From: an uncultured Paracoccaceae bacterium
Lineage (GTDB): Bacteria; Pseudomonadota; Alphaproteobacteria; Rhodobacterales; Rhodobacteraceae
Direction of reading: 5' to 3'
NCBI GenBank assembly: GCA_947498415.1
Contig: CANMKB010000005.1
Span: 1-64,000, forward strand
DNA: 64,000 nucleotides
Both the position numbers and the translations under genes were made by a program. Below are positions 30,133 through 39,800 of the stretch, one piece after another. Under the pieces are notes generated by a model. The model was not told the DNA's origin and ran no database searches. It saw only the letters and a list, made by a program, of their open reading frames with translations. Position 1 is the stretch's first letter. Each line of letters starts with the position of its first letter.

Positions 30133-31059
30133 CTATCGAATGGGTGAAGCAAATTCCGTATCTATATGAAGTAGTTGCAGGCACACTTCGTAAAAGTATG
30201 TGTCCCAGGCGGTATAATTGTCAAAGATGTTTCGTTGGTGTTGGGTTAATGAATCCAAGCTCGTCTGATACTCTTCCGAAGTGGGCGATACGTTATGTGG
30301 TCTGATGTCTGTCGTGGGCAAATATCCTTCTTCCACAAGGCGTGCCAAAAACGTATCAATTTTCTCGACAAATCCGAACAAAAGTAGAGGATCAAGTGCC
30401 TTCTGCATCGCTTCTTTCAGGATTTGTTGTTCTCGGCCGATGCTGTTGTGATCAAAGGCTCCGGCGATCCGCCTGATTTGGCCGTTGTCCAGCTCCATAC
30501 GGTGCGGAATATTTTCCTGGCTAAATTCAAGGTAGTCGCCAAAATTCATCGGTTTTGCATTTAGCGTCTGAAACGCTGGATGTGTGCGGGTGCGGCGAAT
30601 GAATTGATAGAAACTAAAAATCCTGGGCCCCGGGCGCCGGATAAGGCACAAGTAGCGGTAGGGAAACCCGAGTGTTTCCCCAACGCCGTGACTTAGATGC
30701 CCACGGATGTAGCGCAATGCGCGACGCTGTGATTGAGGCAAACTCCGCAACATCCCTATGTCAGCATCATGTATAATTAAGTTTGGCTTTAAGTGTTCTG
30801 AATTTGAAAGAGCTTCGGCGATGGTTGTGCCTGCAGTTTTAGGGATGTGCAGATGAATAAGTGTTGGGGGGCGATCGCGTAATTGAATTTTTTGCGCTTT
30901 CTCAAATGCATTTTTGAACTCGGCTGAGTTTAAGAATGTTGATCTAACTGAAGGCAGATCTGCATGCCGATTTGACGTGTCAATAATTTCTGCGTCGGAA
31001 GGAAGCCGGCCCAAGATCGCACGGTAGGCCATTTTAATGTCGTCGTGGGTTAAGGTCAT
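30133..31059 (-). CDS. Sulfotransferase family protein with N-terminal DUF4214-like segment
   Basis: AYRAILGRLPSDAEI... then LIHLHIPKTAGTTIAEALS and YRYLCLIRRPGPRIFSFYQF. Confidence 0.8.
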   Translation of the reverse strand: MTLTHDDIKMAYRAILGRLPSDAEIIDTSNRHADLPSVRSTFLNSAEFKNAFEKAQKIQLRDRPPTLIHLHIPKTAGTTIAEALSNSEHLKPNLIIHDADIGMLRSLPQSQRRALRYIRGHLSHGVGETLGFPYRYLCLIRRPGPRIFSFYQFIRRTRTHPAFQTLNAKPMNFGDYLEFSQENIPHRMELDNGQIRRIAGAFDHNSIGREQQILKEAMQKALDPLLLFGFVEKIDTFLARLVEEGYLPTTDIRPHNVSPTSEEYQTSLDSLTQHQRNIFDNYTAWDTYFYEVCLQLLHIDTEFASPIR

Positions 31060-31088
31060 GTGAAGCTGCTTTAGGCTATTGAATGTAT

Positions 31089-33662
31089 TTAGGCAGTTTT
31101 GGAAAGCTTTAGATCTCGCAAAACTTCATGGAGCCTGTGTTCATATCGGTCCGCTATTGATTGTTTTGAAAAGTGTTTTTGTACAAAGCCATAGGCGGCG
31201 TTAACTTTCGCCTGGCGTTCACCAGGGTTGTCGTAGACGGCCCGCATTTGCGCAGCGGCGTGATCTACACTGGGCTCAGCCCAAACTGACCCACGTCGCG
31301 TAAATATATAGTCGCCTTTCTGTAGGGGGATTTCAGTATAATTGACAAGCCAAGCGGTATCCTCAGTACAAAACTCCATATTACCTGAATAGGCGGTGCA
31401 CACGACGGGGACCTTTAGGTTCATTGCTTCGATCATGCCAAAGCCCCAGCCTTCGGATTTGTGCAGAGACACATAGCAATCGGCACCTGCTTTGAGTTGC
31501 AGCATGTCCTGATAAGTCAGAGTTTCGTTAACGATGATAATGCGTGAATCACGACTGGATATCGCGTCGACCTGATCCCAAAGATTGACCTGAATTGGAT
31601 CAAACACACTGTCACGGTTTTGCGTTTTGACGATCAGCCGTGCGTTGGGCACGTCTTTGAACGCTTGCTGAAACGCTTTTAAAACATTGACTGGGTTCTT
31701 TCGTTGTACAAACGAAAAACTATCAAAGGCCACCAGGCAAACAAAATGGTTGTCTTTTAAGTTAAAACGCTGGTTGACGAATGCGCGGGACGGTTCGCGC
31801 GTAATACCCCGGATGTCCTCATAGCACATGCCTACGTTTACAACAGGAGTATCGCCGGCCTCTTTTTTGTAAATTTTGACGCCGTATTTTGTGGAAATCC
31901 AGATTTCATCGAGCAATTTCATACCTAGGTAGTGGCAAATAGCGGGGGTATCCAGTTCCCAGAAGAAATAGCCGATGTTGTAGCTGCCTGAGAAAACGTC
32001 AGGTTGGTAGGCGAAGGCAAGGGGAATGGATTCTGCGTTTAAATGCAGAATGTTGATTTTGGAGGGGCCGTAGTCTTGTATATCGGTTTCGCTGCTGAAC
32101 CCAACCGGTGCTGGGTTGTCGAGGTCAAAGTCGACACATCGGACATTCAGATTGGTGCTGCGCAGTATGTCCGCAGATAGTCGCGTTGCCTGACCCAGAC
32201 CGGATGCTTTTGCGAGGGGGCCAATGATTTGAACATCGCTGATTTCTTTGCGTGGCTTGGGTACTGGTAACGCAGCAGCTTCAAATCGATCGCCGGCGTC
32301 GCTGAGCGTTATGAAGCGCAGGCTGACGAGATCGAACCCTTTTGAGCGAAGCCCAACCGCAAATTGAACTCGTGAAAGTTGCACGGCTGGATGATCAAGT
32401 GGCGACAATGATAGATCGATATCATCGCTTTGTTTTCTGCTTGCACTTAAAATGCTGTTTAAAAAACGTTCGAACTTTGAGGTGCCTTTACCGTCGCGTT
32501 CTAACAGGTCTGTCACCATGGCCCTTGGGATATACCGAAGCATATCTGGTCGTTTCACCGCCTTAAGCATCATGATCATGGCGAGTGTTGCGCGATCTTC
32601 TGTGCTGCTTAGGTCAAGGAAGTGTAGTTGCGGTGTACTTCTGAAAAAGCGTTCTGAGAAATAGCTGATCGGAAATGCATCATCGCGCCGAGACGGGTGG
32701 ACCCCACGGAGTAAGTCAACATAGCGATCTGGCACGAGGCAGTCTTCTAAGTAGAGATGCGGGCAGTCTTGATGGGCCCACCAGAACAGCAGATCAAGAA
32801 AACTGTCACGGTCATTAAAGTTGGTGGCGTTCAGCAGGTTTTGTTGACCTGCAAGGCGCCACCACATAAAGCAGCTGATCGCGAACTTTTGTCCTCCCAT
32901 GACCAGCGGGGCATTCAGGTAGTCAATCATATCGCTGCTGATCGGAATGCGTCGTCTTTCTTGGGCGCGATAAGACGTCAAATACCAATAGAGATAGCGA
33001 TCAGACGCCTCAAGGTTCGGTTCAACTTGATATGTTTCATCCATCCGGTACCTAAAACGCACATAGTCTAGGTATGCTGGCTGGCCACTGCGGGGGTGGT
33101 CTGGGATGATGTGATCGGTCGAAAACATCAACTTATGCGGCTCAAGTTTCGGCGGGTTCCACACTGGCACCTCATCAGTGTCAGGTATGTCTTTGAGCAG
33201 CGCAGTGAGTTCGGCCAACTCCTCTTTCAAATAATGCCAACAGCGTTCTTCGTTGGTGTCCCCCGGAAGCTTGGACAGTGACGCGTAATTGGAGACACTG
33301 GCAATTTTGCCAATCAGATATTGCGGGGCATCAATCGGACGCACAGTTAAACTAGCTTTGGAATGGCCAATCGCCTGAAGGACTTGATCTGACATTGGAA
33401 ACTGAAATCCACATGCCGGTTCGCAATCTGATTTTGAGCGCACATCTTCGCGCAGCATATTCGCCGTAGTTGTTGTGACTAGTGCACCGCCAGAATACAG
33501 GCCAACGGCTATGTTTCCCTGGCCGGTGCTGCGATGAACGACCCAGCCTCGAATGGTGGCTTGGTCAGTGGGGTCGTCAATGTAGCCCTTAAACGGCCCT
33601 TGCAGGCGGCGGCGATCAGCAGCGCGCGCTGCCCGTTTGGCTGTGTTGAGAAGCGAATTCAT
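31089..33662 (-). CDS. Large glycosyltransferase (C-terminal GT4-like domain)
   Basis: N-terminal GYIDDPTDQATIRGWVVHRSTGQGNIAVGLYSGG; C-terminal RIIIVNETLTYQDMLQLKAGADCYVSLHKSEGWGFGMIEAMNLKVPVVCTAYSGNMEFC. Confidence 0.88.
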   Translation of the reverse strand: MNSLLNTAKRAARAADRRRLQGPFKGYIDDPTDQATIRGWVVHRSTGQGNIAVGLYSGGALVTTTTANMLREDVRSKSDCEPACGFQFPMSDQVLQAIGHSKASLTVRPIDAPQYLIGKIASVSNYASLSKLPGDTNEERCWHYLKEELAELTALLKDIPDTDEVPVWNPPKLEPHKLMFSTDHIIPDHPRSGQPAYLDYVRFRYRMDETYQVEPNLEASDRYLYWYLTSYRAQERRRIPISSDMIDYLNAPLVMGGQKFAISCFMWWRLAGQQNLLNATNFNDRDSFLDLLFWWAHQDCPHLYLEDCLVPDRYVDLLRGVHPSRRDDAFPISYFSERFFRSTPQLHFLDLSSTEDRATLAMIMMLKAVKRPDMLRYIPRAMVTDLLERDGKGTSKFERFLNSILSASRKQSDDIDLSLSPLDHPAVQLSRVQFAVGLRSKGFDLVSLRFITLSDAGDRFEAAALPVPKPRKEISDVQIIGPLAKASGLGQATRLSADILRSTNLNVRCVDFDLDNPAPVGFSSETDIQDYGPSKINILHLNAESIPLAFAYQPDVFSGSYNIGYFFWELDTPAICHYLGMKLLDEIWISTKYGVKIYKKEAGDTPVVNVGMCYEDIRGITREPSRAFVNQRFNLKDNHFVCLVAFDSFSFVQRKNPVNVLKAFQQAFKDVPNARLIVKTQNRDSVFDPIQVNLWDQVDAISSRDSRIIIVNETLTYQDMLQLKAGADCYVSLHKSEGWGFGMIEAMNLKVPVVCTAYSGNMEFCTEDTAWLVNYTEIPLQKGDYIFTRRGSVWAEPSVDHAAAQMRAVYDNPGERQAKVNAAYGFVQKHFSKQSIADRYEHRLHEVLRDLKLSKTA

Positions 33663-34740
33663 CTTGTGTCCAAATATAGTGGGGCAACTGGTCGTCTGGG
33701 GATTTTGAAATCTGCGGAGACCGGTGAAGGGCGAGCATGTCGTAGTCGAATTGAACCATCATCGCGGCGAGTTCTTTGACTGCCACAGTTGGCCGCCAGC
33801 CAAGTTTTCTATGTGCTTTGCTTGCGTCTCCAATCAGCAAGTCAACTTCGGCGGGGCGGTAGAATTTTGGGTTCACCTGCATCACGCGTTTGCCAGATTT
33901 CACATCAACGGCAATTTCATCAGGCCCTGTTCCGGCCCATTCCAGCTGCATCCCAAGTGCTTCGGCTGCGAAGTCAAAGAACTGTCGTATCGTAAATGTC
34001 TCACCCGTGGCGAGAACATAGTCATCTGCTTGATCTTGCTGCAGCATTCGCCACATGCCCTCAACGTAATCACCGGCATATCCCCAGTCGCGCTTTGCAT
34101 CCATATTGCCAAGCTCGATGGGCGTTGCTCCACCATGCGCGAGTTTAGCAAGACCAAGCGTGATTTTGCGGGTGACGAAGTCTGTGCCACGCAAGGGGCT
34201 TTCGTGATTAAACAAAATGCCAGAGCTTGCATGCATGCCAAAGCTTTCACGATAGTTCATCGTGATATAGTGGCCATACACCTTTGCCACGCCATAAGGA
34301 GACCGTGGGTAGAGCCGAGTTGTTTCGCTTTGAGGCACCTCTTGTACAAGGCCGAACATTTCAGACGTGGACGCTTGATAGAAACGTGTTTCAGGGCGGA
34401 AGGTGCGCAGCGTATCTAGTATTTTGACGACCGCCATGCCGTCTGCGTCTGCTGTGTAGACCGGAAGCTCCCACGAGGCGCCGACAAAGCTTTGGGCTGC
34501 CAGATTATAGAACTCATCCATTGGAATGTCGCGGATCACACGCGAAATACTGTTTGGTTCGGTAAGTTCGAAATCGTGCAATGTCACAGCATTTGTGATG
34601 CCAAGCAGATCAAGCCGCGTTGTTTCTGGTTGGGAACTTCGCCGAACGCCGCCATGTACATCGTAGCCTTTGTCTAACAAAAGCTTGGCAAGATATGCCC
34701 CGTCTTGCCCGGTAACTCCGGTGATGAACGCAGTTTTCAT
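33616..34740 (-). CDS. gmd: GDP-mannose 4,6-dehydratase
   Basis: MKTAFITGVTGQDGAYLAKLLLDKGYDVHGGVRRSS, YPRSPYGVAKVYGHYITMNYRESFGMHASSGILFNHESPLRG, GNMDAKRDWGYAGDYVEGMW. Confidence 0.96.
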   Translation of the reverse strand: MKTAFITGVTGQDGAYLAKLLLDKGYDVHGGVRRSSQPETTRLDLLGITNAVTLHDFELTEPNSISRVIRDIPMDEFYNLAAQSFVGASWELPVYTADADGMAVVKILDTLRTFRPETRFYQASTSEMFGLVQEVPQSETTRLYPRSPYGVAKVYGHYITMNYRESFGMHASSGILFNHESPLRGTDFVTRKITLGLAKLAHGGATPIELGNMDAKRDWGYAGDYVEGMWRMLQQDQADDYVLATGETFTIRQFFDFAAEALGMQLEWAGTGPDEIAVDVKSGKRVMQVNPKFYRPAEVDLLIGDASKAHRKLGWRPTVAVKELAAMMVQFDYDMLALHRSPQISKSPDDQLPHYIWTQDEFASQHSQTGSARC

Positions 34741-34902
34741 TCTGAAATCTCCTACGGCGCAAATATTTGGCGCATAAGGTGTGGGGCCCAATTTGTAGCG
34801 GGCTTACCTACACTTTTTCGCCAATCATTTGCGATTTCGTTAAGAGAGTTCGGTTTTGTAGAAAGTTGGGGCGTCGGTAGTTGATCTCTGCCTGAAAGAG
34901 TT

Positions 34903-34936
34903 GGGGGCTGAGGAAATAGTCATTCTCTCAGCCCCC
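34903..34936. terminator. Hairpin 3' of kdsA
   Basis: GGGGGCTGAG-N14-CTCAGCCCCC, perfect 10-bp stem, modest T content. Confidence 0.6.
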
Positions 34937-34945
34937 GATAATGCG

Positions 34946-35800
34946 TTAGTCGAGATTGATCTTGGCGTGCGATTTTGTGATTTTGTCGATGTCACACAGC
35001 TGGCCAATGACGGCATGCATTTTATCGACGGGGATCATGTTGGGCCCATCGCTTGGGGCATTGTCTGGGTCTTCGTGAGTTTCGATAAACAGGGCCGACA
35101 CACCAATAGCGACAGCCGCACGAGAGAGAACTGGAGCGAACTCACGTTGCCCGCCTGATGTAGCACCTTGACCGCCTGGCTGCTGCACGGAGTGTGTCGC
35201 GTCAAATACGACAGGGTATCCGGTCGCTGCCATCGTGGGCAGACCACGGAAGTCGCTGACCAATGTATTGTATCCAAAGGAGGTCCCTCGATCACACAGC
35301 ATGATACGCTCGTTGCCTGTGCTCGCGATTTTCTCGGCTACGTTACCCATATCCCAAGGCGCCAAGAACTGACCCTTTTTGACGTTTAGCGCAGCGCCTG
35401 TTTCACCCGCAGCAATCAGAAGGTCTGTTTGACGGCAAAGGAAGGCTGGAATCTGGATAACATCACATACCTCGGCCGCAGGGGCACATTGCATTGGGTC
35501 GTGGACGTCTGTCAGAATGGGGCAACCAAATTCGCTTTTGATCTGGGCTAAAATCTTTAGACCTTCGTCCATGCCGAGGCCACGCATTGAAGAAACCGAG
35601 CTGCGGTTTGCTTTGTCGTAGCTGGCCTTAAAGATAAACTTGGTGCCTGTCGGCGCACAGGCCTCGGCGATTTTTTCAGCCATCATGCGGGCATGATCCA
35701 GGCTTTCGAGCTGGCAGGGGCCCGTGATCAAAGCGAAAGGGTTTTTGCCTCCGATGGCAATGTCACCAACTGTAACGATTTTCGGATCTGTCATAGTCAA
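34946..35800 (-). CDS. kdsA: 3-deoxy-8-phosphooctulonate synthase
   Basis: FALITGPCQLESLDHARMMAEKI, FKASYDKANRSSVSSMRGLGMDEGLKIL, DATHSVQQPGG. Confidence 0.97.
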   Translation of the reverse strand: MTMTDPKIVTVGDIAIGGKNPFALITGPCQLESLDHARMMAEKIAEACAPTGTKFIFKASYDKANRSSVSSMRGLGMDEGLKILAQIKSEFGCPILTDVHDPMQCAPAAEVCDVIQIPAFLCRQTDLLIAAGETGAALNVKKGQFLAPWDMGNVAEKIASTGNERIMLCDRGTSFGYNTLVSDFRGLPTMAATGYPVVFDATHSVQQPGGQGATSGGQREFAPVLSRAAVAIGVSALFIETHEDPDNAPSDGPNMIPVDKMHAVIGQLCDIDKITKSHAKINLD

Positions 35801-36588
35801 TTGTCCTTAAGCACAGATTCAATACGAGAAACATCTTCGGGGTTGTTCAATTCCCAAAAGACTTTGCCACGTCCTTCAACGACAACGCATCTTACTTTCG
35901 TGTCATTGACAAGAAACCGCAGCTGTTCGAGCCCTTCGAGGGTTTCAAGCTCACTCACTGGCCAGCTGACGTAGTTTGCAAGCGCCTCGGGGCGGTAGGC
36001 GTAAACCCCAACGTGGTGAAACACAGGAATATCGCTGTCAGGAACTTTGTCAGGGTCAATGTAGGGTAGCACTTCTTTTGAAAAGTACAGCGCATGGCCT
36101 TTGGCGTTTGCAACGGCTGTTGTGCCGCCCACACGTCCAGCTTTGCGATCTTCGACAAAGTGTCCGTAGGTCAGCGGGTCACAGCGCAGAATTGGTGTGG
36201 CCACCTGTGCTTCGGGGTCTTCTTTCATCGCCGCAATCAGGTCTTCGACAAACCATGCCGGCGTAAGGGGGGCGTCCCCCTGCAGGTTCACAATAAGGTC
36301 GGCATCAATTTTGCCTTTGGCCAAAGCATCAGCACAACGAGCCGTTCCATTCTCGCAGCTTTCTGATGTCATGATCACCTGTGCGCCAAAGGCCTCTGCT
36401 GCGTCTTTGATGCGGTCATCATCGGTGGCGACATAAACTGCATCCACTCCGTTCACGCGCATCGCAGCCTCCCAGCTCATCTGGATCAAGCTTTTGCGGG
36501 TGCCGTCTGGCAATGTGAGTTCAGCTAAAGGTTTCCCGGGATAGCGGGTTGATGCGTAGCGGGCTGGAATGAGTATTGCGGTTTTCAT
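35797..36588 (-). CDS. kdsB: 3-deoxy-manno-octulosonate cytidylyltransferase
   Basis: MKTAILIPARYASTRYPGKPLAEL, ENGTARCADALAKGKIDADLIVNLQGDAPL; start reassigned to 36588. Confidence 0.95.
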   Translation of the reverse strand: MKTAILIPARYASTRYPGKPLAELTLPDGTRKSLIQMSWEAAMRVNGVDAVYVATDDDRIKDAAEAFGAQVIMTSESCENGTARCADALAKGKIDADLIVNLQGDAPLTPAWFVEDLIAAMKEDPEAQVATPILRCDPLTYGHFVEDRKAGRVGGTTAVANAKGHALYFSKEVLPYIDPDKVPDSDIPVFHHVGVYAYRPEALANYVSWPVSELETLEGLEQLRFLVNDTKVRCVVVEGRGKVFWELNNPEDVSRIESVLKDN

Positions 36589-36595
36589 GATGTCC

Positions 36596-37543
36596 TCACG
36601 CGACGCCTGCACGCAGCAGGTCATGGATGTGCAAAATGCCGATGGGCTCGCGTTTATTATTGGCCACAAGCAAAGCCGAGATTTTCTTTTCTTGCATGAT
36701 GGCAAGCGCACCCGCAGCCAGTTCGCTTTCGGTTACTGTCACCGGGTTTGGTGTGGCGACTTCGATCGCGGTCGCGCCCATCAGCTGTTCCATGTTGCGA
36801 CGTAAGTCGCCATCTGAAATCGCACCAATCAACTGGCCGTCTTGAACCACACCGGCAATGCCAAAGCCTTTGGCTGTCATCACCAAGAGCGTTTCGCTCA
36901 TGGGGGTGTTGTGCTCGACAAGCGGAAGGTCAGATCCGCTGTGCATGAGCTGACCCACACTGGCCATCTGAGCACCGAGTTTGCCTCCGGGGTGAAATAC
37001 ACGGAAGTCTTCGGGCATGAAGGAACGCTTTTCCATCAAAGCCACCGCAAGCGCATCCCCCAACGCCAGGGTTAATGTTGTTGAAGTGGTTGGCGCCATT
37101 CCAATGGAACAGGCTTCTTTGGCCTTTGGCAGTGCCAACTTATAGTCCGCAGCATTCATCAAGGTGCTGTCAGGTTTTGAAGAAATGGCGATCATAGGAA
37201 TAGAGAAACGACGGCTATGGGCCACGATGTCTCTCATCTCGGCGGTTTCGCCAGAGTTGGAAATCAACAGGCAAATATCGTCTTTTGTGATCATGCCCAG
37301 ATCGCCGTGGCTGGCCTCGGCGCAGTGTACAAAATAGCTTGGCGTGCCTGTGCTTGCCAGCGTTGCAGAAATCTTGCGCCCAATGTGACCGGATTTCCCA
37401 ATGCCAGAGACAATAACGCGCCCTTTGAGGGTCAACATCAGTTGAATGGCCGTCTCAAAATCCGATGGCAGATTGCTGGCTAGAAAGCTCAAAGCATCCG
37501 CTTCGGTTTCAAGAACACGTTTTGCAGTTTGAAGTACTGACAT
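36596..37543 (-). CDS. kpsF: Arabinose-5-phosphate isomerase (SIS plus CBS domains)
   Basis: GRVIVSGIGKSGHIGRKISATLASTGTPSYFVHCAEASHGDLGMI, FHPGGKLGAQM, two CBS motifs. Confidence 0.95.
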   Translation of the reverse strand: MSVLQTAKRVLETEADALSFLASNLPSDFETAIQLMLTLKGRVIVSGIGKSGHIGRKISATLASTGTPSYFVHCAEASHGDLGMITKDDICLLISNSGETAEMRDIVAHSRRFSIPMIAISSKPDSTLMNAADYKLALPKAKEACSIGMAPTTSTTLTLALGDALAVALMEKRSFMPEDFRVFHPGGKLGAQMASVGQLMHSGSDLPLVEHNTPMSETLLVMTAKGFGIAGVVQDGQLIGAISDGDLRRNMEQLMGATAIEVATPNPVTVTESELAAGALAIMQEKKISALLVANNKREPIGILHIHDLLRAGVA

Positions 37544-37754
37544 TTGTAAACCCTTAGTTCACGATCATGGGTCCTCATGAGAGACCCTAAATATGCACGA
37601 AACTCAACGTTAAACTCACGTGCATTCGCGTTGCGCCTAGGTGCTATCAGAAGAGATGAACATAGGCCACACTACATTGATCGGGGGTCTTAAAGGACAA
37701 TGGAGATGGCATATATCTTCCCATTTTCACTATTCAACCTAGTAGAGGGGAAAG

Positions 37755-37831
37755 TGGTGGCGTGGGGGAGACTTGAACTCCCGACCTATCGATTATGAGT
37801 CGATCGCTCTAACCAACTGAGCTACCGCGCC
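37755..37831 (-). tRNA. tRNA-Met (CAU anticodon), CCA encoded
   Basis: Reverse strand GGCGCGGTAGCTCAGTTGGTTAGAGCGATCGACTCATAATCGATAGGTCGGGAGTTCAAGTCTCCCCCACGCCACCA folds as a tRNA; anticodon loop CTCATAA. Elongator Met versus lysidine-modified Ile2 was not formally separated. Confidence 0.93.
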
Positions 37832-38027
37832 ACGGGTGCAGCGGGGTTTAGTTTAGGCGCCCAAGGGGGTCAAGAGGAAAGCAGCGGTTAATTTGCGCGA
37901 AAACCATTTTTTTTGTGGAAGAGCGTCCCCGCCGATATTTCTACAAAAATGCGTATGGGTTATATGCAATATCGCACGTTGGTTTTAAGACGATCTGGCT
38001 TTAGTTTGCCCTCAGAAGGGGAGTGCT

Positions 38028-38960
38028 ATGAGCTCTATTTTAGATATTCGAGACCTAAAGAAGGTCTATGAAGGCGGGTTTGAGGCGCTGAAGGGCGTTA
38101 CTCTGTCTATCGAAGAGGGCGAGATTCTTGCTCTGCTTGGCCCTAATGGGGCGGGTAAAACGACTTTGATTTCTACAATTTGCGGGATTACGACAGCGTC
38201 GTCAGGTTCGGTCTTGGTCGGTGGCCATGATATTGAAACTGAATTTCGGGCCGCACGCAGCTTGATCGGGCTTGTTCCGCAAGAAATTAATCTTGAACCG
38301 TTTGAGACTGTTCTGAACACCGTGCGCTTTTCGCGGGGGCTGTTTGGGAAAAAACGCGATGACGCTTTGATCGAAAAGATTTTGCGCCAGCTGTCGTTAT
38401 GGGACAAACGCAAAAGCCGCACCATGGAGCTTTCCGGTGGTATGAAACGGCGTGTTTTGATCGCCAAAGCTTTGGCACATGAGCCCCGGGTGCTGTTTCT
38501 TGACGAACCAACGGCCGGTGTCGACGTCGAATTGCGCAAGGACATGTGGGAAACCGTGGCCGACCTTAAGGCAGATGGTGTGACGATCATTTTAACGACA
38601 CATTACATCGAAGAGGCCGAAGCCATTGCCGATCGTGTGGGTGTTATCAATGGAGGTCAGTTGTTGTTGGTCGAAGACAAAGAGTCTTTGATGCAGCGTT
38701 TGGGGCAAAAGCAACTTCGGATCGAGTTGCAAGAACCAGTTAAGAGCCTGCCAGACGCATTGATGAATGGAACTGATCTTTCATTGTCTGACGATGGTCT
38801 AAGCGTCACCTACACTTATGATACGCAGGCTGAACGAACAGGGATTGCTGCGCTGATGGCTGATATGTCGAGCGCGGGCCTTATTCTCAGAGATTTGCAG
38901 ACACAACAAAGCAGTCTTGAAGACATCTTTGTCGGTCTTGTTCAGGAGGGACAGTCATGA
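38028..38960 (+). CDS. ABC transporter ATP-binding protein
   Basis: [55 protein letters not shown]. Confidence 0.95.
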   Translation: MSSILDIRDLKKVYEGGFEALKGVTLSIEEGEILALLGPNGAGKTTLISTICGITTASSGSVLVGGHDIETEFRAARSLIGLVPQEINLEPFETVLNTVRFSRGLFGKKRDDALIEKILRQLSLWDKRKSRTMELSGGMKRRVLIAKALAHEPRVLFLDEPTAGVDVELRKDMWETVADLKADGVTIILTTHYIEEAEAIADRVGVINGGQLLLVEDKESLMQRLGQKQLRIELQEPVKSLPDALMNGTDLSLSDDGLSVTYTYDTQAERTGIAALMADMSSAGLILRDLQTQQSSLEDIFVGLVQEGQS

Positions 38961-39718
38961 ATTGGGCTGCAGTCAAAGCAATCTATGTTTACGAAATGGC
39001 TCGGTTTTTCCGAACCCTCGCTCAAAGCTTCATCTCTCCGGTGATTTCGACATCACTGTATTTCGTGGTTTTCGGCGCGGCCATCGGTAGCCGTATCCAA
39101 GAGGTCGAGGGCGTCAGCTATGGGGCGTTCATTGTGCCAGGATTGATCATGTTAACTGTAATCACACAGGGGATTTCGAACGCGTCGTTCGGCATCTATT
39201 TCCCGAAATTTATTGGCACGATCTATGAATTGCTTTCAGCACCTGTGAGCTTTTTGGAAATTGTCATAGGATATGTCGGGGCGGCTGCAACAAAATCTCT
39301 GTTCATTGGGATTGTCATCCTGATCACGGCGGGTTTCTTTGTCGATCTCAGTATTGCGCATCCAATTGCGATGCTTTCGTTCCTGGTTTTGACCTGTATC
39401 AGTTTCGCCTTGATGGGATTCATCATTGGGATTTGGGCCAAGAGCTTTGAACAGCTGCAATTGGTGCCTTTGTTGATCGTAACGCCGCTCGTTTTCTTGG
39501 GAGGGTCGTTTTATTCGATTTCGATGCTGCCTCCGTTCTGGCAGACGGTGACACTGTTTAACCCGGTGGTTTATCTGATCTCAGGGTTCCGCTGGGCCTT
39601 CTTTGGCCTCGCCGACGTGCCGATCTTTTATAGCTTGTTTGCGATTGCCGGGTTTATGGGCCTGTGTCTTTTCGCAATTGCATGGATCTTCCGCACAGGC
39701 TGGCGCATCCGCAGCTAA
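38957..39718 (+). CDS. ABC-2 type transporter permease
   Basis: Six-TM protein, [17 protein letters not shown]; 4-nt overlap with ATPase gene. Confidence 0.93.
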   Translation: MNWAAVKAIYVYEMARFFRTLAQSFISPVISTSLYFVVFGAAIGSRIQEVEGVSYGAFIVPGLIMLTVITQGISNASFGIYFPKFIGTIYELLSAPVSFLEIVIGYVGAAATKSLFIGIVILITAGFFVDLSIAHPIAMLSFLVLTCISFALMGFIIGIWAKSFEQLQLVPLLIVTPLVFLGGSFYSISMLPPFWQTVTLFNPVVYLISGFRWAFFGLADVPIFYSLFAIAGFMGLCLFAIAWIFRTGWRIRS

Positions 39719-39746
39719 TTCAGCCTGACACCGTCGCAATTACATC

Positions 39747-39773
39747 AGAGCGCAGCTTTATCGGCTGCGCTCT
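39747..39773 (+). terminator. Intrinsic terminator of ABC transporter operon
   Basis: AGAGCGCAGC-tttatcg-GCTGCGCTCT then TCTTGTTT. Confidence 0.8.
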
Positions 39774-39800
39774 CTTGTTTGGGGCAAGGGGGCGTTCTAC

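Noticed and set aside
37755-37831. tRNA-Met as attachment site of an island carrying the capsule genes
   Set aside because: The tRNA 3' end points toward the capsule genes, but I saw no integrase and no repeat of the tRNA 3' end near the left boundary (~23.4 kb).
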